64,000 nt of DNA from Candidatus Heimdallarchaeota archaeon (GCA_030149205.1 JASBSB010000006.1:558001-622000); one strand, 5' to 3'. Numbered from the stretch's first letter, positions 8,956 through 18,470 are shown. Notes: generated from the sequence alone by a model not told the origin. A program made the numbers and translations.

Positions 8956-9672
8956 ATGCAAACAGCTAATATGAACTTAAAGAAATCAAAACGAGGAGGA
9001 AATGATAATAAAAAAATTTTAAATTATGTACTTATATTTAATATTTTTATGTCCTTTATGATATCTGCCTTTGCAGGATCCAATTTCTTTTTGTATATCT
9101 TATTAGCTTCAAGCTTCGTTCCGCTGTTTGCAATATTCTATTATGCTTTATCAGTTAATATTTTTCACAATGGCGATGAAGAAAATCATTTTTCCAAGAA
9201 GAAAATAAATTTTACTCTTAACAAACTCATACAATCCATGATTATCTTTCTTATTGTATTTTTATTAGTAACACGACTACCTTTTATAAATTCAAATATA
9301 GTTTTCACTCCTTTGGGGTCTCCATTTGAATTGGGATTGCTTTTAATGCTCACATTATTAAATATATTATCTAGCATTCCCACTATTGTAATCATGTTCT
9401 CATGTTGGATAATAGTGAAAAACTTTGATTACAAAACACAACGTGTTAATGTGGACGATAAGAAAGCATTGAAAGGGTTGATTATATTTGGTAGTTTTTA
9501 TTTTTTGAAATTTATATTTGAAACCATTTATGCAAATGATGTATTAGAAAAGGATTTACAAGGGATCGAATTTCTTAAAGGTAATGCTTACATTCTCTTG
9601 ATCCTTGATTTAACATTAACCATAATTTACTTTATTTTCTTTATTCCCTTGTTTAAGAAGAAGCAATTTTAA
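8956..9672 (+). CDS. Polytopic membrane protein, unknown
   Basis: Not recognised. About 238 residues with a basic N-terminus (NLKKSKRGGNDNKK) and roughly six transmembrane segments, near residues 20-40, 42-62, 88-108, 120-155 (two) and 175-235 (two). It ends in a basic FKKKQF tail, which predicts a cytoplasmic C-terminus. No catalytic motif is evident. ATG 8956 is used. A GTG at 8938 and an ATG at 8971 are in frame, and the last would also keep the basic leader. It lies between the two epimerase remnants. Confidence 0.6.
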   Translation: MQTANMNLKKSKRGGNDNKKILNYVLIFNIFMSFMISAFAGSNFFLYILLASSFVPLFAIFYYALSVNIFHNGDEENHFSKKKINFTLNKLIQSMIIFLIVFLLVTRLPFINSNIVFTPLGSPFELGLLLMLTLLNILSSIPTIVIMFSCWIIVKNFDYKTQRVNVDDKKALKGLIIFGSFYFLKFIFETIYANDVLEKDLQGIEFLKGNAYILLILDLTLTIIYFIFFIPLFKKKQF

Positions 9673-9814
9673 AGGGATTAGGTCGACTGCTTTGTAATTT
9701 CCTCTGAACTCTTCAACACCTTAAGATGAGTAAGGTAGTATAGAATTATGAACCCGTTCATGTGTGAATTACATTAGATTTGTTATCGCCCTTGATTATT
9801 TCTCATAAGAATAA

Positions 9815-10566
9815 CTAATGAATATTGACCTTCAATTCTTTCGAAATCCGTATCCATTCCACGTATCGTTTAATCCCCTCAGCTAAGCTTACCTCGGGAA
9901 CCCATCCAAGCGAGGAGAGTTTTGTTATATCTAGATTCATATAACGCACATCCCCCTTCCAACCTCTTTCCCCACCTGTGTATATACGCTTCACTTTATC
10001 CTCACCAAACAATTCAACGATGAGCAGATTTGCAATATCATCCACTGTGTAAGTCTTTGGAAAAGCCATATTGAATGCTTCAAACTTTGACGAATTTCGC
10101 GAACCTGCGGTTAGGAATCCCTTAACACAATCATCAATATAAAGATAGGATTAATTTCTGGTTCCCCATATACGGTTCCTCCAGAGGCTGCAAATATAAC
10201 ATCTGAAATGTCTTGAGACCTTGCAAACTCAAGCATTTTCATTGAACCAACCACATTCTGCATAAAGTCAAAGTATGGTTTATTTACAGATATTTTAACA
10301 TCTGGTTGAGCTGCAAGGTGAACAAGGACATCATATTTGAATTCACTTACCTCCTTTCCCATATCTCCAGTGATATCAAGGTTATAATATTTTATCACAT
10401 CTTGCTCCAGATGATCTTTAATGTATCGGGTATCAGTATGTGCACTTTGATTGTCAACAATTACTAAATTTGAGACCCCTAAATCTAGTAGTTTGTCGAT
10501 CATATGGGAACCGATAAACCCTAATCCCCCAGATAAGAACACAGACTTGTTCTTAAAATAATTCAT
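9815..10566 (-). pseudogene. NAD-dependent epimerase/dehydratase (UDP-glucose 4-epimerase type), disrupted by internal deletion
   Basis: The 5' part (10566 to about 10140) encodes a normal Rossmann start: VFLSGGLGFIGSHM, VIVDNQS, DVLVHLAAQPDVKIS, AASGGTVYGEPEINP. The frame then hits a stop. In another frame the sequence resumes with YIDDCVKGFLTAGSRNSSKF and runs through MAFPKTYTVDDIANLLI to GWVPEVSLAEGIKRYVEWI and a TAA. The middle is missing: the YxxxK catalytic stretch, usually right after VYGEP, and about 100 residues before the IDD motif. A deletion plus frameshift near 10138-10148 therefore inactivated the enzyme. The surviving ends look little diverged, so loss is probably recent. Confidence 0.85.
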
Positions 10567-10721
10567 ATGTTTATATGTAAAAAATTTTTTCGAAAAAAGT
10601 ATTAGTATTATCAAACATAGTTTTTATAAAAAGAACATTTATATATTGAATTTTTATTCATTTGGTTAACAAAAATTTCACACAAAAAAAATAAATTAAA
10701 TTGTTTTTAGAGATTTATAAG

Positions 10722-11591
10722 ATGGTGATTTTTTTTCAATGGTATTTATTAATATCCCTACTCCTTTTCCCATTATTCACAATTGCCTGGTATTTCAAAG
10801 TTAAATGGAGATCGTTTTCTGCCACTCCATTTAGTATAAAATTAAATATTTCTGAAATTAAGCTTAATGTCCCAATATATGGTCGTTTTTGGAAGTTTTT
10901 CGGAGATTTATCTTTTCGTATTTTTCGGAATTTGTCTATGTATCTGTTGATTTTTTTTGTTGTATGTGTTGGATTGTTAGATCTATTGAATAAATCCAAT
11001 GTTAACAATATAATTATGCAAGTTGTTCCATTGAATTTGGTCTTTTGGATAGTAATTTTGATAATTTTCATCCTATCACTCTTAATTCATGAAATCTCTC
11101 ATGTTTTGGTTGGATCAGTAAACGGCATTAAACCTACACACATCCATTTTATTTTCACACCACTTATACCAATATTTGGTTTGGCAATTGAATTTAAAGA
11201 CCCAGTCAAAGAGTTAGTAATAAAACATTATGATCTGTTAGAAGATTCGGATTTCAAAAACCTAACATATGATGAATTTTCTGTTTTGAAAAATTACCCA
11301 ACGAAACTAAACCAACTTGGTGCAATTTCAAGTGTAGGAGTTTTCTCAAATTTGATAATTTTTTTAATAGGCTGGATGTTTGCTACCACACATTTCGTAT
11401 TTCTGTTCATTGCGTTAATAAATGGGATAATTACCTTACTTAACTTATTACCCATCTATATTGTTGATGGATCTTCAATACTCAGATACTCAACATCTTT
11501 AAAAGGAGATGAAAATTTAATGAATCGATTAGAATGGTTAATCTATTTTATGACTATGTTAATCATAATTTTTTATCTTATGCCAAAGTAA
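10722..11591 (+). CDS. Site-2 protease family (M50) intramembrane metalloprotease
   Basis: About 289 residues, with an N-terminal TM segment, a ~40-residue loop, and TM segments carrying the catalytic motifs. HEISH (residues 123-127) is the HExxH zinc motif. NLLPIYIVDGSSIL (about 241-254) is the N-x2-P-x(4)-DG motif whose Asp is the third zinc ligand. Both are intact, so an active intramembrane protease is predicted. Its substrate is unknown; the paralog at 13366-14199 and the membrane protein between them are candidates by proximity. ATG 10722 is preferred over TTG 10701, since FQWYLL then begins the first TM segment. Confidence 0.85.
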   Translation: MVIFFQWYLLISLLLFPLFTIAWYFKVKWRSFSATPFSIKLNISEIKLNVPIYGRFWKFFGDLSFRIFRNLSMYLLIFFVVCVGLLDLLNKSNVNNIIMQVVPLNLVFWIVILIIFILSLLIHEISHVLVGSVNGIKPTHIHFIFTPLIPIFGLAIEFKDPVKELVIKHYDLLEDSDFKNLTYDEFSVLKNYPTKLNQLGAISSVGVFSNLIIFLIGWMFATTHFVFLFIALINGIITLLNLLPIYIVDGSSILRYSTSLKGDENLMNRLEWLIYFMTMLIIIFYLMPK

Positions 11592-11611
11592 CTCACATAA
11601 CACTAATAGCA

Positions 11612-12817
11612 TCATCTTACACGTAAAGTTATTGCTTTAGAATTATCTCCTAATCTCCACACCATAAATTGTTTATTCCTTTCACTCATTGTTTCAAATT
11701 CAATTGGTAGCTGGAAAACAACACTAAAAATCCATTGAAACTTAATTTCCAGCTGATTTTGAGACTGATAGAAAAATGAGGTGCCGAAAAGGTATGTGAG
11801 CCGAGATAATATAATTTCTTTGAATGCTTTGATTGCCATTATAAAAATATACAAAAATAGTGCAAGGAAGATAAGTGCAGTGATATAAGTAAGGAAATGA
11901 TTCGCCTTTATAAACATAGAATAAATAATCAGTGACAATAGAATCATTATTATGCTTACGAACCCAAATCTCAATATCAATTCAATAATTATGTAACTTG
12001 TTATTCTAATCTTTGGAATTACAACTCTTGAAATGATTTTGTCAGATTTGTTAAAACTTTCTACCTTTAAGACTTGGAAAGGCTCATAGATTCTTCCATT
12101 TTTAAAAAGTGTTGTACTTTCAAAAATAACCTGTTTCATCGGAAATATTTGTGATAGGAGGTTATATGTTCTTATCCCTTTAAACCATATTGGGATTAAA
12201 ATTAAATCAGTTTTTATTCCTTCTTCAACAAAAAATAAATTGTGAAATTTTTGTTCGTATACCCAAATAATGTTGAATGAAACTATATTCCTAGAAACAT
12301 ATATTTTTGACCCTTTTTTTAATTCATACCTTACCTTAAACTCACGTCTCCAAAGAAATTTATGTGTGGCATTTATTTGCAAACTATCTTCCTTATCTTT
12401 GATTGACAATAAACTTTCATAAGGTTCTTGAGCAATTATAAGTACAAGAAAACTAAAATAAGATCCACTAATACTAAAAGTAATGAATGAGAAGGACAGA
12501 TACAATGACCTGTTGACCAACAAGATGCCAATCACAATAATAGTCCCCAATAGCCCTCCATAACCCACCGCAAACTTATGTGAATAAAAACCCAAACCTG
12601 TTAAAGTATTAGGAAGAAAAAATAATATTAATAAGAACAGTAGTAAATTAAGAATAATCATTGAAATTTGCCAGTTTAGGTCTGTTAGGTTTAAAAATTG
12701 ATCTAATGCATATAATCCAGCACTTAAAGCTCCTAAATAAACTATAATTATAAACGACAGTAAAGAAACATGAAATGAATACCCTCTAAATAACTGAATT
12801 TTTTTTATTGTATCCAT
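11612..12817 (-). CDS. Large polytopic membrane protein between two site-2 protease paralogs, unknown
   Basis: Not recognised. It is 401 residues: four TM segments in the first ~130 residues, a ~150-residue beta-rich soluble domain (about 145-270: KFLWRREFKVRYELKKGSKIYVS, GIKTDLILIPIWFKGIRTY), two more TM segments (about 280-335), and a basic C-terminal tail. No enzymatic motif is seen. The 3' end faces the active site-2 protease, with 20 bp between stop codons. Its position between an active and an inactive protease paralog suggests a partner or substrate, but that rests on context only. Confidence 0.55.
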   Translation of the reverse strand: MDTIKKIQLFRGYSFHVSLLSFIIIVYLGALSAGLYALDQFLNLTDLNWQISMIILNLLLFLLILFFLPNTLTGLGFYSHKFAVGYGGLLGTIIVIGILLVNRSLYLSFSFITFSISGSYFSFLVLIIAQEPYESLLSIKDKEDSLQINATHKFLWRREFKVRYELKKGSKIYVSRNIVSFNIIWVYEQKFHNLFFVEEGIKTDLILIPIWFKGIRTYNLLSQIFPMKQVIFESTTLFKNGRIYEPFQVLKVESFNKSDKIISRVVIPKIRITSYIIIELILRFGFVSIIMILLSLIIYSMFIKANHFLTYITALIFLALFLYIFIMAIKAFKEIILSRLTYLFGTSFFYQSQNQLEIKFQWIFSVVFQLPIEFETMSERNKQFMVWRLGDNSKAITLRVR

Positions 12818-13075
12818 TTTTCCTATCTTTGAAATTTTATAGAACTTCTAATAAAATTATTGTTTTAGGGGTGAATAGTAGGAGGTTATCTCTCATTTAA
12901 GTGAATCAACATCTTTTTGTAGCCTATACCAAGGAGAAATGTAAGGGTGGAACAAATTTTGAATTTATAAAAAATTGCTTAATCAAATTTTGAAATTTTA
13001 GATTCTCTGATTTTTAGTTTTTAAATTCTGATATATTCTGATAAATTTTGAAACTTTTTTAATCTTAACAAATAT

Positions 13076-13228
13076 ATGTCATTATGGGAGATACTAGGTT
13101 GGGGTGCTTTAATAGTTGCTCTTGGTGCATTGGTGATAGCTTCAGCCCCTGTACAAGTAAATCCAGCAGTAAGTCTTATTTTTTGGATACTCTGGACGTA
13201 TGGTTTAGGTCAAGACCTATCTGATTGA
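13076..13228 (+). CDS. 50-residue hydrophobic membrane peptide
   Basis: ATG 13076 to TGA 13226-13228 encodes 50 residues. The core WGALIVALGALVIASAPVQV is one long transmembrane stretch, and SLIFWILWTYGLGQ may form a second. The preceding AT-rich tract is compatible with a promoter, with no strong Shine-Dalgarno site. The hydrophobic, glycine/alanine-rich composition differs from the surrounding non-coding DNA, which supports a real small gene. Function unknown. The rest of 12818-13365 shows nothing else. Confidence 0.5.
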   Translation: MSLWEILGWGALIVALGALVIASAPVQVNPAVSLIFWILWTYGLGQDLSD

Positions 13229-13365
13229 CCCTAATCATTTTTATTACAATCGCAAATATAATTTTAGTTTAGCATACTATAACTAATTAATGAAAAAAAG
13301 GATTTTTGACATAAACTTAATTCGGATATTGAATTAGGGGGTGAGGACTAAAAGAATTTAGATTT

Positions 13366-14199
13366 TCATCCATTCTCAGTTTCTTTTAAAATTCTAGCAT
13401 ATTTCATAATATCAGCAGCGGCATTTCCCCACTCTTGTGTGTCCGCTGTTCCCTGATAAAATAAAACGATAGAATTTGCAAATGCGAATAAACCGGCTAG
13501 AGACCAGATGAAGGTAAGACTAAAAGCAATTAAAGTCAAAATCAAGCTGAATAATAGTCCTGAGCTAGAAACAGCACCTAATTGAAAAACCACGGATGGA
13601 TAATTCACAAGAAGGGATGACTCATCTTTTATTGGGTTTTTACTTTGATAATTTTCAGATAGACCATAGTGTTTTATCATCAAAGGTCTGACAATTTCCT
13701 TAAAAGATATGGTTGTCAAGAAGATTGGAAAAATTGGAACAATAAGGATCTTTAGTTCCTTGGTTTGTATGCCATTGGATAGGGCAAACAATAATTTACC
13801 AAGATCATGGCAGAATGAAGAGAAAAACAGAAAAAAAATAAAATAGATAAGGAAGGGTGATCCAAGGGGGTTAAGAAATTCCTGTAATTTGTCTGCGAAC
13901 CTTAAAATGAAGACTATGATAGCTCCTGATACAGCAAATAGTACAAGAGTAACTGACAACACATTATGTTTTAAAATTTTAAAGGACAGATTTCCAATTG
14001 CAGCCCAGAAATTAGAAATGGGGGGCTTACTAGCCTGATAAGAAGAAAGATCAAGTTTTATACTGAATGGGGTAAAGGTTATTTTTCGCAATTGAATCTC
14101 CTTAACCCATAAAATTGAGAGAAGAAAACAAAGAGAGACTGAGAAAATTACGTATGGGACAAATGTTGTAAACAAAAAATACATGTTTGAACCCGTCAT
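13366..14199 (-). CDS. Catalytically dead site-2 protease paralog
   Basis: A 277-residue paralog of the protein at 10722-11591. Shared blocks include TPFSIKL, a NLSF/DLSF segment, IKHYGLSE versus IKHYDLLE, LVNYPSVVFQLGAVSSSGLL versus LKNYPTKLNQLGAISSVGVF, and SNGI/VNGI after the zinc motif. The zinc motif HExxH has become HDLGK (131-135), losing the catalytic Glu and second His. The NxxPxxxxDG motif has been replaced by NSIVLFYQGTADTQEW. The topology is kept and the frame is intact. It is probably a binding or regulatory pseudoprotease, by analogy with iRhoms in another protease family. Confidence 0.8.
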   Translation of the reverse strand: MTGSNMYFLFTTFVPYVIFSVSLCFLLSILWVKEIQLRKITFTPFSIKLDLSSYQASKPPISNFWAAIGNLSFKILKHNVLSVTLVLFAVSGAIIVFILRFADKLQEFLNPLGSPFLIYFIFFLFFSSFCHDLGKLLFALSNGIQTKELKILIVPIFPIFLTTISFKEIVRPLMIKHYGLSENYQSKNPIKDESSLLVNYPSVVFQLGAVSSSGLLFSLILTLIAFSLTFIWSLAGLFAFANSIVLFYQGTADTQEWGNAAADIMKYARILKETENG

Positions 14200-14846
14200 A
14201 CTGTAGCTCCTTCATTAAATAAATAGAATTATTACTATTTAATTCCTGCTATTTTTATATGTTAATAGTAACATTTGTTAATATATGTGGAACTACCGGA
14301 TACTAAAAAATTCTTGATTTAAAGCCTTTAAATTTAAATTTTAGAAAGAAAGATGTTAGAATCACAAACTAGGGATTTAACTATCTCCATCTTCTCTGAC
14401 TTATTTCTGTCAAGGAAATCCTAATTGACTATAGAGACCTTATTTTTCTTCCAACAACGCTTATTCCAGTTGTACTACATATATGTTCAACTAGAATTAG
14501 AGCAATATATACGTGATTTCAATTATGATTAAAATTAAAGTTATTCGAATTCAAATCTGATAATCTCTAAAAAAAAAAAGCGACATGACATAAATGAAAG
14601 TCACAAATTGAATTATCCTTCAGAGATGGAACTAACTCATTGGACTAAAAATAATCAAGAGATCCAATGAAAGTAATTTAGAAAGGAGATTGAAGGATGC
14701 AAGAGCATATTAATTATTTGAGTCCATCTGAAACACTCAGTAAACCTATAGCTCTGGTTTTCTAAAAAATATTACTTTCAATCAACTCTCTCAGTGTGGG
14801 TAAACTTTATACCTATGGAGAGGGGGTAATTCTTAGGCGAAATTAA
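14200..14846. other. Intergenic region between site-2 protease paralog and radA
   Basis: These 647 bp are AT-rich, with no open frame above about 25 codons that has credible coding content. A poly-A run occurs at about 14569-14579. A TATA-like CTTTATAC near 14805-14812 and a purine-rich GGAGAGGGGGT at about 14817-14827 precede radA. No tRNA or hairpin-rich RNA was seen. Confidence 0.5.
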
Positions 14847-16145
14847 TTGGCAAAGAAGAAAGCAGAGGAAAAAGATGTAATAGTAATTGAGGCAGATCAG
14901 TCACTTGAAGCATTAACAGATATTCCTGTTAGTGAACCAATAGCGCAAGGAGTCAAACCAGACAAGATGAAATTAACTGATGTCCCTGGTCTTGGGCCAA
15001 AAACAGCATCTCTACTTGAAGAAGGAGGTGTCACAAATCCCCAACAGTTAATGGAAAAGCAATTAGGTGAATTAGAAGCTCTAGGTGTAAACAGACCAAT
15101 TGCTAAAAAACTTAAGTCTAGCATCGTTGAACTATTCCCAGATTTGTATGAGGCATATACTGAGGAAATGAGTTTGGAAGATATAGAAGGTATAGGACCA
15201 ACAACAGCCAAATCCCTAAGAGAAAAAGGTGTTAGCCTCGGTTTACTTGAGACAACTCCTGTAAAGGAGCTTGAGGAAAGATATGGATTGACAACAGCTG
15301 CAGCCACAAAATATCAATCTTTTATCACAGAGAATATTAGAGGAGGTTTCTTTACTAACGCTTTCGAGGTGTTAGAACAACAAAAATCTGCGAAAACCTT
15401 TACCTTTGGTGTTGAGAGTTTAGACAATTTAACTTTCGTTGAGGAACTTGGTGTAGGTGGTGTCAGGCTTGGTGATACCTACGAATTTTTTGGTGCGTTT
15501 AGATCTGGAAAATCACAACTCTGTCATCAGCTTGCTGTTGCGGTTCAACTTCCAGAAAAGCTTGGTGGACTTGGAAAAAAGGCAATCTATATTGACACTG
15601 AGGGAACATTTTCTCCAGCAAGAATAGCACAGATAACTGAAGGTTTCAAGAAGGAAAAAGGTTGGAAAGTTGAAGTAGACGATGTTCTCAAAAATGTAAT
15701 GTATGCCCGAGCAAAGAACAGTGACATCCAACAAGCTATTGTGATTAAACTTTTAGAAATTTTAAGTCAATCACCAGATGAATACGGAATACTAATTTTA
15801 GATTCTGTAACCGCTCACTTTAGAGCTGAATATTCCGGGAGAGGTACACTTGCAGACAGACAACAAACACTGAATGGTCATCTTAACACTCTCCACAGAT
15901 TAGCAGACACATATAATATTGCAATAGTCGTTACAAATCAGGTTCAAGCGAACCCAGCTCAATTTTTTGGTGATCCAACCACTGCTGTTGGAGGAAACAT
16001 TATGGGTCATTGGGCAGGTACAAGATTTTACCTGAGAAAATCAAAGGGTGATAAAAGAGTTATCCGTGTATTTGACAGCCCAGTGCTCGCAGAAAGCGAA
16101 GCTGTATTTGAAATAACAACTCATGGATTGATTACTTCAGAATAA
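14847..16145 (+). CDS. radA: DNA repair and recombination protein RadA, with duplicated HhH region
   Basis: A 432-residue RecA/Rad51 recombinase that forms filaments on single-stranded DNA and drives strand exchange. Walker A is GAFRSGKSQ (216-224), followed by AIYIDTEGTFSPARI. Walker B is ILILDSVTAHFRAEY. The L2-adjacent VVTNQVQANPAQFFGD and GGNIMGHWAGTRFYLRKSKG are typical. Ordinary archaeal RadA is about 320-350 residues with one helix-hairpin-helix. Here an acidic N-terminal extension is followed by two HhH-like blocks, VPGLGPKTASLLEEGG (46-61) and IEGIGPTTAKSLREKG (113-128). The start is TTG. mbf1 follows after 45 bp. Confidence 0.97.
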   Translation: MAKKKAEEKDVIVIEADQSLEALTDIPVSEPIAQGVKPDKMKLTDVPGLGPKTASLLEEGGVTNPQQLMEKQLGELEALGVNRPIAKKLKSSIVELFPDLYEAYTEEMSLEDIEGIGPTTAKSLREKGVSLGLLETTPVKELEERYGLTTAAATKYQSFITENIRGGFFTNAFEVLEQQKSAKTFTFGVESLDNLTFVEELGVGGVRLGDTYEFFGAFRSGKSQLCHQLAVAVQLPEKLGGLGKKAIYIDTEGTFSPARIAQITEGFKKEKGWKVEVDDVLKNVMYARAKNSDIQQAIVIKLLEILSQSPDEYGILILDSVTAHFRAEYSGRGTLADRQQTLNGHLNTLHRLADTYNIAIVVTNQVQANPAQFFGDPTTAVGGNIMGHWAGTRFYLRKSKGDKRVIRVFDSPVLAESEAVFEITTHGLITSE

Positions 16146-16190
16146 TCCCTGTTACGAAACCCTTTTTTGTTTTAACTCATAATACTAATT

Positions 16191-16727
16191 ATGAAGAAAA
16201 AGCCAACATTAACTTGCGAATTTTGTGGCGAACCAATCCATGGTGAAGGATACACAATAAAGGTCGAAGGTGCACTCTTGAAAGTCTGTTCAAAGTGTAA
16301 ATCGTACGGTAACATCGTTGAAAGCCCCTCTACACCTAAGAAACAGTTTAATCAATCAAGTTATCCTGGTTCACGGAGGGTACAATCTGTGAGTAACCCC
16401 CCTAACAGATACAGAGGGAGTGCAAAACCAGTTTCAACTGTTTCGCTAAAAGAAAACTATGATGAACTAATCAGGGGTCAGCGAACCAAGTTAAAGATGA
16501 CTCGAAAAGATTTAGCTGCAAAAACTGGAATCTCTGTCAGTCAGTTATCCTCATTTGAGACAGGAAAACTTCAACCCACAGACTCTGAGTCTAAAAAGTT
16601 GGAGCGTACATTAAACATATCATTATTTGAAGAAATGTCTGTCGTACCTGAACATCAACAAACAAAAGAAAAAAAGAAGACCACATTCGGTGATATAGTT
16701 ACAATCAAAAGAAGAAGTGAAGAATAA
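16191..16727 (+). CDS. mbf1: Multiprotein bridging factor 1 (MBF1) homolog
   Basis: A 178-residue protein with the archaeal MBF1 architecture: an N-terminal zinc ribbon (C9-x2-C12 and C33-x2-C36, CEFCGEPI and CSKCKSYG), a disordered basic linker (about 42-85), then a Cro-type helix-turn-helix. The HTH reads LIRGQRTKLKMTRKDLAAKT followed by GISVSQLSSFETGKL (about 98-132). MBF1 is thought to bridge TBP and regulators or associate with ribosomes; its archaeal role is not settled. It follows radA by 45 bp on the same strand. Confidence 0.93.
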   Translation: MKKKPTLTCEFCGEPIHGEGYTIKVEGALLKVCSKCKSYGNIVESPSTPKKQFNQSSYPGSRRVQSVSNPPNRYRGSAKPVSTVSLKENYDELIRGQRTKLKMTRKDLAAKTGISVSQLSSFETGKLQPTDSESKKLERTLNISLFEEMSVVPEHQQTKEKKKTTFGDIVTIKRRSEE

Positions 16728-16788
16728 AGAAAAACTATCTAACTCACAGTACTCCCCAGTTTTATCGAATTTTCCAAAGTTATTTACT

Positions 16789-17661
16789 CTAAAACCTAAC
16801 AAACAATAAAGATGAACCAACCAAAATTATAACAATCCCAAATAGCCTCTCTTTCACCTTTTCTCCTAAATACAATTTTGCAAATAATGCTGTAACAAGA
16901 ACTGAAAGAAGGGATGCAGGTTCCGCTACTGTCACCTGTAGATTTTGAATTGCTATCAGGAGTAAGAGATAACTCCACCCATTTACTACTCCAGATAATA
17001 TCATAGTCCATGAACTTTTTTGAAACGTGCTTTTCGTTTCTCTAATATACTTCTTGGGGTTTATAATTAGGTTGAAGATCAGTAAATACAACCCTATAAA
17101 GAGATTTATGAAAAAAGCATAGATTTTCTCATCTGCATGTGAAATTGTTATGGTATCGATAATTCTACCAGTTGCCAGGAAAACAGACCCAAATATCATC
17201 AGCAAGGAACCTTTTGAGTTTCGGAGTGCTCTTAATCTGTTTTTCAACGACCCGGGATACAAAAGAAACATACCAGTGACTATTGTAAAGATTCCAATTA
17301 CTCTGTTGGTTGTAACAGCACCACGCAAAAATATAAAACTCAGCACCAGTAACCAAATTAACGCAAAATTATACAACGGAGCTATGATTGATGCCTCTTC
17401 AAGGGACAAAGCTTTTACATAGAGATAAAACCCAATTGCGTAAATAAGTGAACTTAGTGCTGCTGCATAAACTGCTGTAATTGGGAAATTTCCAATAACA
17501 GTTGTAAACATAAATGGGATGAGAAAAATAGCAGCCAACAGGAAGAACCAAGATGAAACAACAAGTGAAGAAAATTCTTTTAGTTTCCTAAGAAATATTC
17601 TTTCAGATCCTAAAAATAGAACCCTTCCAGCTAATGCAAAGACTCCTATTACGAAAGACAA
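16789..17661 (-). CDS. EamA/DMT-superfamily membrane transporter
   Basis: A 290-residue protein with about ten transmembrane segments arranged as two EamA repeats of ~140 residues. Features include ALSSLIYAIGFYLYVKALSL with EEASIIAPLYNFALIW in repeat 1, and GVVNGWSYLLLLIAIQNLQV with TVAEPASLLSVLVTALFAK and LYLGEKVKERLFGIVIILVG in repeat 2. The (V/A)EP or EEAS segment followed by P and a run to LGE is typical of drug/metabolite transporters. Substrate unknown. The gene is opposite to its neighbours. Confidence 0.85.
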   Translation of the reverse strand: MSFVIGVFALAGRVLFLGSERIFLRKLKEFSSLVVSSWFFLLAAIFLIPFMFTTVIGNFPITAVYAAALSSLIYAIGFYLYVKALSLEEASIIAPLYNFALIWLLVLSFIFLRGAVTTNRVIGIFTIVTGMFLLYPGSLKNRLRALRNSKGSLLMIFGSVFLATGRIIDTITISHADEKIYAFFINLFIGLYLLIFNLIINPKKYIRETKSTFQKSSWTMILSGVVNGWSYLLLLIAIQNLQVTVAEPASLLSVLVTALFAKLYLGEKVKERLFGIVIILVGSSLLFVRF

Positions 17662-17789
17662 CTAACCCCCTCAAAGATACATTGTTAATAAATATTCTTC
17701 AGACTTCTGGGTGATGAGGGTAATCAAGAAGAACAATTCCCGATGTACTCCAGCTTAAAACTTATGACCGACCACAAAAATTGACAGTT

Positions 17790-18470
17790 GTGAAAATTGT
17801 CCTAAAGATTGGTGGCAGTATTCTCTTTGAGGATGGAAAAATCTCTACAAAAATTGTACAGAATTTCAAAGAAACATTAGAGAAGCTCAGAAATGAGGGT
17901 CACAAGATTGCTGTAATCATTGGTGGTGGGGAAATTGCAAGGGAATACGTAAGAGTGGCTGAAGAATTTAATGTCACTTACACCGCACAAGATGTCCTTG
18001 GTATTGAAGTATCAAGAATAAATGCACAACTATTCATCTCTATATTTCCAGAGGCCTATCCTCATCCACCAAGATCATATGAGGAGCTCAGAACAGCACT
18101 AAACCTTTCTGATTTTATCTTTATAGGGGGATTACAACCAGGTCAATCAACAAATGCTGTTGCCTCCCTTACAGCAGAGCAATTACAGGCAGATTTTCTC
18201 TTTAACTGTTCTGATGTCGACTATGTATATGACAAGGATCCGAATGAGTTCAAAGATGCAAAGCCATTACATAAATTGAAATATTCTGAATTTATTTCAA
18301 TTGTAACAAAGCTGGAACAGACCCCAGGAAAATACTCTCTCTTTGATGTGGTGGGTGCTAAAATTGTTGAAAGATCAAAATTAAAGCTCTGTTTTATTGA
18401 TGGAAGAACCCCTCAAGACATATTTGAAGTTATAAAAGGCAACTCGAAAGGTACGATAGTTCATGGCTAA
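17790..18470 (+). CDS. pyrH: Uridylate kinase, archaeal type
   Basis: About 226 residues, an amino-acid-kinase-fold enzyme that phosphorylates UMP to UDP in pyrimidine synthesis. It opens KIVLKIGGSILFEDGK, with the phosphate-binding GGS, then AVIIGGGEIAREYVRVAEEF. FIGGLQPGQSTNAVASLTAEQ and the nucleotide loop NCSDVDYVYDKDP follow, ending in FDVVGAKIVERSKLKLCFIDG. All match archaeal UMP kinase and its usual ~225-residue length. GTG 17790 puts the N-terminus at the usual distance from GGS; TTG 17781 is also in frame. It overlaps trm56 by 8 nt. Confidence 0.93.
   Translation: MKIVLKIGGSILFEDGKISTKIVQNFKETLEKLRNEGHKIAVIIGGGEIAREYVRVAEEFNVTYTAQDVLGIEVSRINAQLFISIFPEAYPHPPRSYEELRTALNLSDFIFIGGLQPGQSTNAVASLTAEQLQADFLFNCSDVDYVYDKDPNEFKDAKPLHKLKYSEFISIVTKLEQTPGKYSLFDVVGAKIVERSKLKLCFIDGRTPQDIFEVIKGNSKGTIVHG

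Noticed and set aside
14697..14768. 23-codon frame with an upstream AGGAG-like site
   Set aside because: Too short, no recognisable hydrophobic or conserved content, and the AT-rich surround makes chance frames common.
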